A stretch of DNA of 64,000 nt, taken from positions 62,001-126,000 of the forward strand of contig CAVZPO010000021.1 in the NCBI GenBank assembly GCA_963777165.1, given 5' to 3'. The notes beneath the pieces are model-generated. The model saw only the letters and a program-made list of their open reading frames with translations, was not told the origin of the DNA and did not search any database. Made by a program: the position numbers and the translations under genes. Shown in pieces: positions 19,708 through 28,181 of the stretch (the first letter of the stretch is position 1; each line of letters begins with the position of its first letter). The stretch comes from DYJB01 sp963777165. GTDB taxonomy: Bacteria > Chloroflexota > Anaerolineae > Anaerolineales > E44-bin32.

Positions 19708-21764
19708 CTTGCCGCTAGTCATCCCGCTCGTGCTCACCGTCTCGATCCTTGCCGCCTGCGGTCCGCTGGCGCCGGCCCTCGCACCCACCGCCGCGGCCGA
19801 GGCGCCGCTTCCCCCGCCGGGTGCGGCGTATCCTGTTCGCTACTACCACACCGAGATGCCCGTCTCGCTCGAGCCGCCCGTCGGCTGGCTCGTCAGCGAA
19901 GACATCGCCGGGATCGCTCTGGCGGAGATCACGTCGCCCGACGGCACGCAGAGCATCCTGATCACCGCCGGTACACCCGCCCTCAACGCCGATGCGCAGG
20001 ACGAGAACCTGCAAGCGGTTCGCACCTGGCTGGGATCAAGCGCGGAGGCAGACGACGAGGGTGTCGTGGAATTCGACAGCGGCGAGGCCGGCTACCTGCG
20101 CCGCGGCCGGGGCGCAGACTCGTCAACCTGGGCCGTCGCAACCTACGTCGATCCTGAGGTCACCCTGCACCTGCTCTACGCCGCGCCGCAGTCTGCAGCC
20201 GAGTCTTCCTACGCGGCGTTCACGGCTTCGGTCCGCAGCCTGCGCATCGAGCCGACCGATCCCATCGAAGTCGATCGCACCACGACCTTGTCACTCGATG
20301 CCGGCGAGGCGGAGGAGCTCGATCCCGCCCTGACACACGTCGGGCCTTCCGGCGCGATCGGCGACCTGTTCCGCGGGTTGGTCGTCCTCGACCCCAGCCT
20401 TCGGGTCCGCCCGGCGCTTGCCGAACGCTGGGAGGTCAGCCCCGACGGCGCGGTCTACACCTTCTTCCTCAACCCGCAGGCGCGTTTCCACAACGGCCGG
20501 CCGGTGACGGCCGAAGATGTGATCTTCTCGTGGGAGCGCGCCGCCTCTCCGGATCTCGCCTCGCCGACGGTGATGACCTACATGGGCGATATCGCCGGGT
20601 TGACTGCCTTCCATGCAGGGCAGGCGTCCTCGATCCCCGGCGTCGAGGTTGTCGACGAGCGGACGCTGCGGGTGACGCTTGAGACGCCCCGCCCGACATT
20701 CCTGTACAAGCTTGCCTACCCGGTTTCGTGGATCGTCGATCGAGACAACGTCGGCTTCCCCGACTGGGAACAGCACCCCAACGGCACCGGTCCGTTCCGC
20801 GTCCTGCAACACCTCCGCGACCAGGTGCTGCTGCTCGAGTTCAAATCCGTGGTTCTACGGCGGGGCGCCGGCCATAGAACACATCCGCTACCTGATGTAC
20901 GCCGGAAACACACAGCAGTTGTACGAGCAGGGCGAAGTCGATCAGGCCTGGGTGACGCGCGATCAGATGAGCCGGGTCGAAGATCCGGGCGACGGGCTGT
21001 ACGGCACCCTGATGGCCGAGCCGTCGATGTGCACCCACTACATCACCCTGAACACGGCCGAGCCGCCCTTCGATGACCCAAAGGTGCGCCAGGCCTTCGC
21101 CCTGGCCGTCGACCGCGAGCGCTACGTCGAGGCGCTGACCAACGGCGAAGAGCGGGCCGCCCGTGGCCTGCTGCCGCCGGGTATGCCCGGCTACGGCGCG
21201 GCGCTCGTGTCGCCATCCTTCGATCCTGAGGCGGCGCAGGCGCTGCTGGCCGAGTCGAGCTACGGCCCGGGAGGGCTGCCCGAGATCGTGTGGACGGTGG
21301 CGACCTCCGGCGGGTGGGCGTCGGGAACGGTGGCCTTCCTGGCCGACACCTGGGAGCGCGAGCTAGGGGTCGAGATCCAGCTCGAGGGCATCGACTGGCA
21401 GGACTACTACACGCGACTGGACGCCGGCGACTACGGCCAGATCGTCTTCGAGGGCTGGTGTGCCGACTACCCGGACCCGGAGAACTTCCTCGAAGCACTT
21501 TTCCATACCGGATCGGCGCAAAACCACGCGCGCTATTCCAGCCCCGAGTTCGACGCGCTGGTGGAGGCGGCACGCGTGGAGACCGACACGGCCACACGGC
21601 TCGATCTGTACCGGCAGGCCGAGCAGCGGCTGCTGGATGATTCGCCGGCCATCTTCCTCAGCCACAGCGGCCCGTCGTACATGGTCTGGGATTCCTCAGT
21701 GGGCGGCTACCTGCCGGCAGCCATCGGCGTCCCGCAACACGCGGGGATGTGGATCGGGGAGTAG
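19700..21764 (+). CDS. Peptide/nickel-type ABC substrate-binding lipoprotein with N-terminal PsbP-like domain (frameshift)
   Basis: Starts at ATG 19700; lipoprotein signal with lipobox LAAC. Residues about 45-190 form an extra domain (PVGWLVSEDIAGIALAEI ... YAAFTASVRSLRI) that looks like a DcrB/PsbP-type module. Then an SBP_bac_5 domain: PALAERWEVSPDGAVYTFFL, FHNGRPVTAEDVIFSW, VRQAFALAVDRERY. The frame breaks at AAA 20843-20845 (AA expected), after LLLEF; NPWFYGGAPAIEHIRYLMY follows in the next frame to 21764. No permease or ATPase genes are next to it, so it is an orphan binding protein here. Likely ligand class: oligopeptides. Confidence 0.85.
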
Positions 21765-22143
21765 GTACCAGCAGCTAGCGCCTGGCAACTTGCGGTCTGC
21801 GGTCAATACTCAGCCATCTGCGGGCGGGAGCCAGCAAGACCGTTGGCAGTCCGGATTGATCCCGCCTTGCGGGGCAGCTCAGCCTGCCGCGGCCGCTGCC
21901 AGATTGACTGGCCGTGCAGCAACCCAGGCTTCAGCCGGGTGAGAGTGCGCCGAGACGAAAGCTCCGCAGCCGCGGTCCCCTTGCCTGGGCAGCGGTGACT
22001 TATCCCACATCAGGCCGCGCGCTGCCGATCCGTCCGGCTGCTGCCGGTTTTCCTCACCGACGCTTAAGACCTACGCCAATCAATCGGGGTAGACTGGGTT
22101 GACATCCGACACGCCTTGCGGTGGGTGCCGGTCGAGGTGGGAA
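21765..22143. other. Intergenic region without a recognised gene
   Basis: About 380 nt. The first 40 nt contain degenerate copies of the CAGCTAGC/GGCAACT-type words that form dense arrays at 22.7-23.0 kb. The last part carries GAGGTGG at 22134-22140, the ribosome site of the redoxin gene. No RNA gene or ORF with family resemblance is seen. Confidence 0.4.
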
Positions 22144-22725
22144 GTGTACACACAGGCTAGTATTCCGGCGCGTCCGGGGCTTTCGCTAGCCCTGGCTGCA
22201 CTACTAAGTGGCTTTCTGCTCGGTGGCTGCGCTGCTGGGAAAGACGGCTTGGCCGTTGGTGATGCCGCTCCGGACTTCGAGCTTCCCTCGACTTCCGGCG
22301 AACAGGTCGGCCTTTCGGACTATCGGGGTCGGCCGGTCCTGCTCCTCTTCCACATGGCGGTCGGTTGAGCGCCTTGTCTACAGCAGGTGGTCGACCTGCA
22401 AACCGATCCGGCGTACCAGGCACTTGGCGTTCCCGTTGTGAGCATAGCCTTCGACACCCTCGAAGAGCAGTCAGCCGCAGCACAGGAGCTGGGCATCACG
22501 GCCGTCCCGATGTTGTCCGACGCGGATCATTCGGTCTCAACCGCGTATCAAGTCCTGCAGTGGGCGGTGGGCACCGGCGAGCCGGGGCATACGTTCATCC
22601 TGGTCGGCGCCGACGGCCGCATTGCCTGGCTGCAGGACTACGGTGCGCCGGACAACCCGAACCGAACGATGTACGTGCCGCTGGCCGAATTGACAGAGAA
22701 GGTGGGGGAGGCGGTGGGCAACTAG
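22144..22725 (+). CDS. Redoxin (AhpC/TSA-like) lipoprotein with in-frame TGA at the redox position: candidate selenoprotein
   Basis: Read through TGA 22366-22368, the frame gives 193 residues. Start GTG 22144 follows GAGGTGG. Lipoprotein signal with lipobox LGGC, then VGDAAPDFELPSTSGEQVGL (redoxin start), RGRPVLLLFHMAVG, TGA as residue 75, and APCLQQVVDLQ. This gives UxxC where thioredoxin-fold redoxins have CxxC. The remainder (GITAVPMLSD, GHTFILVGADGRIAWLQDY) completes the redoxin fold, with the cis-Pro in VPM. The halves are in the same frame, unlike the indel-damaged genes nearby. A candidate SECIS hairpin follows the TGA. Probable extracytoplasmic thiol or peroxide reductase. The alternative is a point mutation of TGC or TGT to TGA. 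Confidence 0.8.
22383..22399 (+). promoter_or_regulatory. Candidate bacterial SECIS element of the redoxin gene
   Basis: Perfect 6-bp stem GCAGGT/ACCTGC with loop GGTCG. The loop begins 20 nt after the TGA and has G in its first two positions, within the published 16-37 nt spacing and loop rules for bacterial SECIS. The GGTC loop also resembles that of E. coli fdhF. Confidence 0.7.
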
Positions 22726-22779
22726 CTGCTAGCGATCAGCGTTCAGCAACCAGCAGCTGGCAACTAGCAACTAGCAACC
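22720..22779. repeat. Short-word array (CAACTAG / CAGC words)
   Basis: Repeated CAACTAG and AGCAAC/CAGCAG words, including two adjacent copies of CAACTAG, beginning inside the redoxin stop codon. Looks like a decayed low-complexity repeat shared with the array at 22.95 kb. Confidence 0.6.
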
Positions 22780-22944
22780 GGGGGTGGGTAGCGATTGGCA
22801 ATCCGCGAAATGCTGTCGGCTACTCGTGATGGGCGATTTGAGGAATGACGACTAGTGATGGGTATGAACCTGCTGGCGGGCAAATAGCCGCCAGATGCTA
22901 TCTGCCAGTTGCCTCCAACTACCCTACCGCGCTTCGGTACCTAC

Positions 22945-23006
22945 AAGCTAGGAGCTAGGAGCTGAAAGCTGACAGCTGATAGCTGATAGCTTCTAGCTGA
23001 CAGCTA
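22945..23006. repeat. AGCTGAY/AGCTAGG tandem short repeat
   Basis: About nine AGCT-centred 7-nt words in a row (AGCTAGG, AGCTGAC, AGCTGAT, repeated). The array runs into the stop codon of the response regulator on the minus strand. AGCT is its own complement, so the array reads similarly on both strands. Confidence 0.75.
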
Positions 23007-23381
23007 GATCTTCTCCCCCATCGCCTGACGGACGGCGCTCAACAGCTCGATCTTGGTCACCGGCTTGGTCAGGTAGTAGTTGGCGCCGGCCTGAAGCCCG
23101 GCCTGGACATCGGCCAGCTGCGACTTGGCCGAGACGACGATGATCGGCAGATCGGCCATCCCCAACTCGCCCCGCACCTTCTGGCACAATTCCAGCCCCG
23201 AGATGCCGGGCAGCATCACATCGACGATCATCACATCCGGCCGCTCCCCCCGCAGCGCCTCGAGCGCCGTACGCGCGTCGAAGGCCGCCACCGGCCGGTA
23301 GCCCTCCAGCTCAAGCATCATCCCAAACAGCTGAGTGTTGCTCATCTCGTCGTCGACGATCAGCACGGTCTTGGCTCGCAT
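23004..23381 (-). CDS. Single-domain response regulator (CheY-like)
   Basis: 125 residues, one receiver domain and no output domain. Acidic pair DD at residues 10-11, phospho-acceptor Asp54 in VDVMLPG, conserved Ser in VVSAKS and Lys in LTKPV. It would act through protein contact, not DNA binding. No sensor kinase is adjacent. Stand-alone receivers of this kind often serve motility, Tad pili or phosphorelays. Confidence 0.92.
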   Translation of the reverse strand: MRAKTVLIVDDEMSNTQLFGMMLELEGYRPVAAFDARTALEALRGERPDVMIVDVMLPGISGLELCQKVRGELGMADLPIIVVSAKSQLADVQAGLQAGANYYLTKPVTKIELLSAVRQAMGEKI

Positions 23382-23632
23382 GTCCCCTCCGGCGCGGGCT
23401 GCATACTCTGCGTCATGTGCGCTGGACGGTGTCGGCCGTCACGCACCGGCCACAAGCCAACTCATGATCCCGGTGCACGTTTCGTACCAGGCACAGGCGC
23501 CCCAACATCGATTGGCGTACCTGCAGCTGAAACGCATGGAAGGGCCGGTCTGTGACACACGCGCTTTGGCGAACGCCAGCCCCGGCAGGGTCCCGGCATT
23601 CTCCACCGGTCCTGGACAGGATGCACGTCGGC

Positions 23633-23661
23633 TGGACAGGCGCTTCCCACCGGCGTATAGT
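23633..23661 (+). promoter_or_regulatory. Promoter for a probably leaderless phosphodiesterase mRNA
   Basis: TGGACA at 23633-23638, 17-nt spacer, TATAGT at 23656-23661. The expected transcription start falls within 1-2 nt of the GTG at 23669, and no ribosome site precedes that codon, so the mRNA may be leaderless. Confidence 0.5.
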
Positions 23662-23668
23662 CCCCGCC

Positions 23669-24953
23669 GTGCCCGACCTGACCACGGCCATCTTGCCCGT
23701 CCTGCGGTCCCAGCGCCTGCCCGATCTCGACCTGGGCGCGGATGCGCTCCACCCGCACTATTCCGGCCTTTCGATCCTCAACCTTGCCGCGAGCATCGAC
23801 CGCTGGCTCGGCCTGCCGCCCGGCCCGCACCCGCCGCTGGCGCTCGAGGCGCTTGATCCGATGGCCACCGACGCGCGGCAGATCGTGGTCTGTCTCCTGG
23901 ACGCGCTCTCCTTCGCCCGCTTCACGAATTGGCTCGAAGGCCCGGGGCGCGCACTCCAACCGCTGGTCGCCGACGGCCTGCTTGCCCCGCTCACCTCCGT
24001 CGTTCCCTCCACGACCGCATCCGCATTAACGACGCTGTGGACCGGACGAAGCCCGGCCGAGCATGGCATCCTGGGCTACGAGCTGCTGCTGCGTGAGTAC
24101 GGACTGATCACCAACATGATCACTCTTGCGCCGGCGGCCTTTGAGAATCGAGCGCGGCCTGCTCGAGCGTGCCGGCGTGCATCCGCGGACACTCCTTCCC
24201 TTCCCGACGCTGGGCACTCGCCTGACACAGGCCGGGATCGAGGCCCACGCCTTTGTCGGCAACTCGATCCGCAACTCGGGCCTGTCGCGCATGCACTATG
24301 CCGACGCCGCGCTGCACGGCTTCGGCTCCCCCGCCGACCTGTGGCACAGCCTGCGCCAGTTGGTCGAGAGCCCACCCCCCGGCCGGCGGTTTACCTGGGC
24401 ATACTACAGCGGCGTCGACGCTCTGTCGCATGTCTACGGCCCGGACTCGGATCTGGTGCGGGCCGAGTATGAGTTCTTCGTCCGGGCGATGGTGGACTTG
24501 TTCGTCCAGCCCCTCGACCGACGCGTGGGGCGCGAGGTGCTGCTGCTCCTGCTCGCCGATCACGGCCAGGTCGCGACGGCGATCCAGCCACACTTCCAAC
24601 TCGCGCAGCACGCCGGGCTCGCCCGCCGGCTGCATCTCTCGCCCACGGGAGAGGCCCGACTGCCCTACCTGTACTTGAGGCCAGGACAGGCAGCGGCGGT
24701 CGACGAGTACATCGGCCGCTCCTGGCCGGGCGCTTTCACACGCCTCGAGTCGGACCATGCGCTGAGCGCCGGTCTGTTCGGCCCCGGAACTCCGTGCCTC
24801 CAGGCCGCCTCCAGGCTGGGCGACGTTGTGCTGATTGCCCACGGCCCCGCCTACCTATGGTGGTCAGGCAGGCCCGACACGCTGCTCGGCCGACATGGCA
24901 GCCTGACGGCCGACGAGATGTTGGTTCCCTTGCTGGCGGCGCGGCTGGGATGA
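23669..24953 (+). CDS. Type I phosphodiesterase/nucleotide pyrophosphatase-like (alkaline phosphatase superfamily), one-base frameshift
   Basis: About 428 residues when repaired, starting at GTG 23669 (VPDLTTAILPVL). N-terminal metal motif IVVCLLDALS; the nucleophile region is VPSTTASALTTLWTG, with Thr in the position of the phospho-acceptor. The frame breaks at AA 24146-24147; the rest continues from IERGLLERAG in the next frame. The second metal site is AYYSGVDALSHVYG and LLLADHGQV. These match the Phosphodiest family. The substrate is unknown. The same fold returns at 54.5 kb. Confidence 0.82.
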
Positions 24954-25005
24954 ACGCCGCGGGAGCGTTCGCGCCGTCTCCCCTCGCGTTGCGGAGGTGC
25001 CTGCG

Positions 25006-25403
25006 ATGAAGTCCAAGTCGACCTGCCCGAAGTGCGGCTCGGTCCGGATCATCCGGAACGTTCAGGTGGTTGACCGGTCCAATTCTGGGACACAATCGCT
25101 CTCTCTGCACCGCGGAACGCGCGCCCTGGGCGGATGGTTGAAGCTTCCCCGAAGCTTCCCTCTCGATGCCTGGACGTGCGGCGCCTGCGGCTACACCGAG
25201 CTGTACGTCCGCGAGCCTGCCGAACTGCTTGCGGCAGACGAGGGCGCGTCGGGTGGAACCGTATCGGAGCTGGCGGATTGCCCTCGGGCGCTGGAGTCTC
25301 ACCGAGCGATCAGGCACGGACGGCACTCGTCCTTGCGCTGCTAGCCGTCCTGATTGTCGCCCTCGGTGTCCTGGTTGCTCTGGCGGTCGCGCTCGCCCGC
25401 TGA
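25006..25403 (+). CDS. Zn-ribbon protein with C-terminal membrane helix (one-base frameshift)
   Basis: From ATG 25006 (an upstream GTG at 24997 is also in frame). N-terminal Cys pair STCPKCGS and a second pair WTCGACGY near residue 63 form a Zn ribbon. The first frame ends in unlikely sequence at 25344. Shifting frame near 25275-25285 recovers SPSDQARTALVLALLAVLI and a full hydrophobic helix ending at 25403, just before the terminator. So the true protein is probably a tail-anchored Zn-ribbon protein of about 130 residues. Function unknown. Confidence 0.6.
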
Positions 25404-25434
25404 GCGAGTACTCGCGAAACCATCCAAAACGAAA

Positions 25435-25457
25435 GCCTCCCGCCGGTGGCGGGAGGC
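25435..25457. terminator. Bidirectional terminator
   Basis: Perfect 10-bp stem GCCTCCCGCC/GGCGGGAGGC with loop GGT, followed by TTCTTC on the plus strand and preceded by GAAA (TTTC on the minus strand). It separates the plus-strand Zn-ribbon gene from the converging minus-strand SPFH gene. Confidence 0.85.
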
Positions 25458-25479
25458 TTCTTCATTCCGACTCGTGAGG

Positions 25480-26506
25480 TTAGGGCTGCACGCCAGGGGT
25501 CAGGCTTGGGAGCGGCAGCAGGAACGGGTTGTCATTCGGGACCAGCATCACCTGGATGCCGGGGCCAAGCTTCTGGACGTACTGGTATGTGATCAAGTCA
25601 GGGTTCCCGGCCAGGGCGGCGGCGATCAGCTCGAGCGCCTTGGCCTCGGCCTGGGCATTGATCAGCCGCGCCTCGGCATCGCCCTTGGAGGCGATGACGC
25701 GGGCGTCGGCCGCGCCCTGGGCCGTCTGGCGCGCCTGCTCGGCTTCCTGCCTGCGCTGCTCGACGACGAAAGCCGACTGCTTGGCCTGCTGCTCGGCGAT
25801 CTGCTTCTGCTCGATCGAAGCGGCGAACTCCGGTGAGAAGGTGATGTTGCGCAGGATGAACTCATCCAGCACCAGGCCGTTCGACCTCGAGCTTCGCCCG
25901 AAGTGTGTCCGTGATGCCGTTGATCATGTCGGCGCGCTTCTCGGTGACGATCTGCTCGGCCGTGTACTGGGCCGCTCCGTCACGGATGATGCCCCGCGTG
26001 AGCGGCCGCACCAGGTCGGCTGAGTAGCGGTCTTGCCAGTCGATGTGCACGTTGACGACCTCGCTCGGCTTGATCGAGTAGATGACCGAGGCGTCGATCT
26101 TGACCTGCTGGCCGTCGGAGGTTCGCGTGTCAACCGAGTCATCCCCAGCAACCTGTCCCTCCGAAGGAGCAATGGACATCGTATAGGTCTGCCGGGAGAT
26201 CGGGTAGCGGACCACGTTCTCGGCGAAGGGAATGATCCAGTGCAGGCCCGGCTGGAGCGCTTCCAGACGGTAGCCTTCCGGAGCGACGGCCGAGATCACC
26301 ACGCCGCGGTCCTCAGGCTGGATGAAGACCAGGCCGGCGCTCACGCCGGTCAGGACAAGCGCCGCAACAACACCGACGGCGACCAGCGTCCCGGCGGCCT
26401 TGAAAGGTTGGTTGCGGGACGCCCGGAACACCGCCAGGCCAATGACCAAGAATGCCAGCACCCAAGCTAGGCTGGATGCCGCACGGAGCAAATCAGCGAC
26501 GTTCAT
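25480..26506 (-). CDS. SPFH/prohibitin-like membrane protein (one-base frameshift)
   Basis: Starts at ATG 26506. Two N-terminal membrane helices (residues about 10-25 and 40-62), then a band-7 domain: QPEDRGVVISAVAPEGYR, LQPGLHWIIPFAENVV, DGQQVKIDASVIYSI. The frame breaks near 25880-25884 after LRAKLEVE; GLVLDEFILRNITFSPEF follows in the next frame, then a long Ala/Glu/Gln-rich coiled coil and an end at 25480. Total about 340 residues. SPFH proteins organise membrane microdomains or modulate membrane proteases such as FtsH; the partner is unknown. Confidence 0.85.
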
Positions 26507-26643
26507 GCAATCCTCCTGGATTGTCCACCACGGAATGAGGATGGAGCCATGCCGATTCTACCATCCCCTTCCTGCCATTCGCCGACGCCGGGCTGACATT
26601 GCCCGGCCTTCCACCGGCTGCTGACGCATGCTAGCATCCGGCC

Positions 26644-27321
26644 ATGCGTCGGACGCTTGCCCGGATCGAGTCCCTGATCCTCAGCCCATTAGGCCGGCCG
26701 GGCGTGCGTTTGCTGCTACCCCCAGCCGCGATCCCTGCCCCTGGCCAGGCCGTGCTCGGCTGCCGGCCGGACACCGACGATCCATTCCGGCAACCTCTCC
26801 TGCCCTTTGCTCTCCATGCCGACGGCCTCAGCGCCTTGATCCCCGAAGGCGCCACGTGGCAGCCGGGCGAACACCTCGACCTGCTGGGACCGGTCGGCCG
26901 AGGCTTCCGCCTGCCTGCTGCGCGCCGACGGTGGCTGCTGGCCGCGTTCGGGGCCAGCCCTGAAGTGCTCCTGCCCGTGCTGAACTTGGGGGTCGAACGC
27001 GGCGTCGGCCTGGCAATGTACGCCGACTCTCCCGTTCCCACCCTTCCCCCGCAGGTAGAGGTATCCCCGGATCTCGACTCGGCCCTGGAGTGGGCGGACT
27101 ACGCTTGCCTGGCAGTCACAGCGGAATGGCTCGAGCATGCAGAACTCGTCGCTCCCAGTCTGCAAGCTGCCCGGGCGGCGCGAGTGGCCGAGATCATGGT
27201 CGTCATGCCGATGCCTTGCGGCACGGGCGTCTGCGGCGTCTGCGCGGTCGGCCGAGGTCATGCCGCTCGCTGCGCGTGCACCGAGGGGCCCGTGTTCCCC
27301 CTCGAGGATCTGGTTCGATGA
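26644..27321 (+). CDS. PyrK-like iron-sulfur electron-transfer protein
   Basis: 225 residues from ATG 26644. The C-terminus has a Cys cluster MPCGTGVCGVCAV ... CACTEGPVFPLEDL (about residues 190-222), the 2Fe-2S motif of dihydroorotate dehydrogenase electron-transfer subunits. The N-terminal two-thirds fits a ferredoxin-reductase-like domain poorly; the usual FAD-binding RxYS motif is not evident. It overlaps by 4 nt a dihydroorotate-dehydrogenase-like gene. PyrK-type function is plausible, but the pair is divergent. Confidence 0.75.
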   Translation: MRRTLARIESLILSPLGRPGVRLLLPPAAIPAPGQAVLGCRPDTDDPFRQPLLPFALHADGLSALIPEGATWQPGEHLDLLGPVGRGFRLPAARRRWLLAAFGASPEVLLPVLNLGVERGVGLAMYADSPVPTLPPQVEVSPDLDSALEWADYACLAVTAEWLEHAELVAPSLQAARAARVAEIMVVMPMPCGTGVCGVCAVGRGHAARCACTEGPVFPLEDLVR

Positions 27322-28163
27322 CCACCGAGGCGCGCGGCGACCCGCCGGTTCCGCCGGACTCTCCCTCGGGCGCGGCCCCCAGGACGACACTGACCCTCTC
27401 GGCCGGCAAGCGCGACCTGGTCATTCGGACGCCTTTCACCAACGCCGCCGGTTTCCTCGGCTGCGACGGCGCGGCGCGCCAGGCCACCGACTTCGCCGGG
27501 CTCGGCGCCTACATCACGCCTCCTCTCAGCCTGCAGCCGCGCGCCGTAGCCAACGGGCCGAGGCTGCTGCCCTACCCCGGTGGTTTCCTGCTGCACACCG
27601 GCCATCCGAATCCCGGGCTTCGTGCCGCGGTTCGACGCGAGCGGCATCACTGGGCCGTCCTGCCTTGCCCGGTCATCGTCCACCTGCTCGTTCAAGGCAC
27701 CGAGGATGCACGGGAAGCGACCCGCTGGCTCGAGTCGGTTGACGAGGTCGCCGGGCTGGAGATCGGGCTAGGCGAGGTCGATGCGCCCCAGGCGGCAGCG
27801 GTGGTGGCGGCGTGCGCCGGCGAACTTCCGCTCATCGCCCATCTTCCCTTGGGGACGGCGGTCTCAGTCTTCGTGGCCGCCGCCGAGGCCGGTGTGCAGG
27901 CGGTCTCGATTGGCGCGCCGCGCGGCGCGCTCCCTGGTCCGCACGGAGCTCCTGTCCACGGCCGTCTCTACGGACCGGCAGTGTTCCCGCTCGCCCTGCA
28001 CACGGTCGCGCAACTCAAGGAGCAGCTGCATGTGCCGATCTTCGCCGGCGGCGGGGTCTACCGGCGCGAGCAGGCCGAGGCACTGTTGCGCTCCGGCGCG
28101 GATGTGGTGCAGCTCGATGGGGTCCTTTGGACAACGCCGGAGAGGGTGTTCTCTCCTGAGTGA
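27318..28163 (+). CDS. Divergent dihydroorotate dehydrogenase-like flavoprotein
   Basis: 281 residues from ATG 27318, overlapping the PyrK-like gene. A TIM-barrel DHODH-like pattern is visible: FTNAAGFLGCDG, LGAYITPPLSLQPR, HTGHPNPG and, near the C-terminus, VPIFAGGGVYRREQAEALLRSGAD (phosphate-binding). However, the Lys of the usual TKT motif is replaced (ITPP) and the Asn of N-x-x-G-L-x-N-x-G is lost (LLHTGHPNPG). These residues contact FMN or orotate in true DHODH. It may therefore use a different substrate or be a distant paralogue. Confidence 0.65.
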   Translation: MTTEARGDPPVPPDSPSGAAPRTTLTLSAGKRDLVIRTPFTNAAGFLGCDGAARQATDFAGLGAYITPPLSLQPRAVANGPRLLPYPGGFLLHTGHPNPGLRAAVRRERHHWAVLPCPVIVHLLVQGTEDAREATRWLESVDEVAGLEIGLGEVDAPQAAAVVAACAGELPLIAHLPLGTAVSVFVAAAEAGVQAVSIGAPRGALPGPHGAPVHGRLYGPAVFPLALHTVAQLKEQLHVPIFAGGGVYRREQAEALLRSGADVVQLDGVLWTTPERVFSPE

Positions 28164-28181
28164 GGAGATCGAGGCGCGCCT

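Noticed and set aside
22720..23006. CRISPR array
   Set aside because: The repeated words are only about 7 nt, without spacers of constant length or cas genes.
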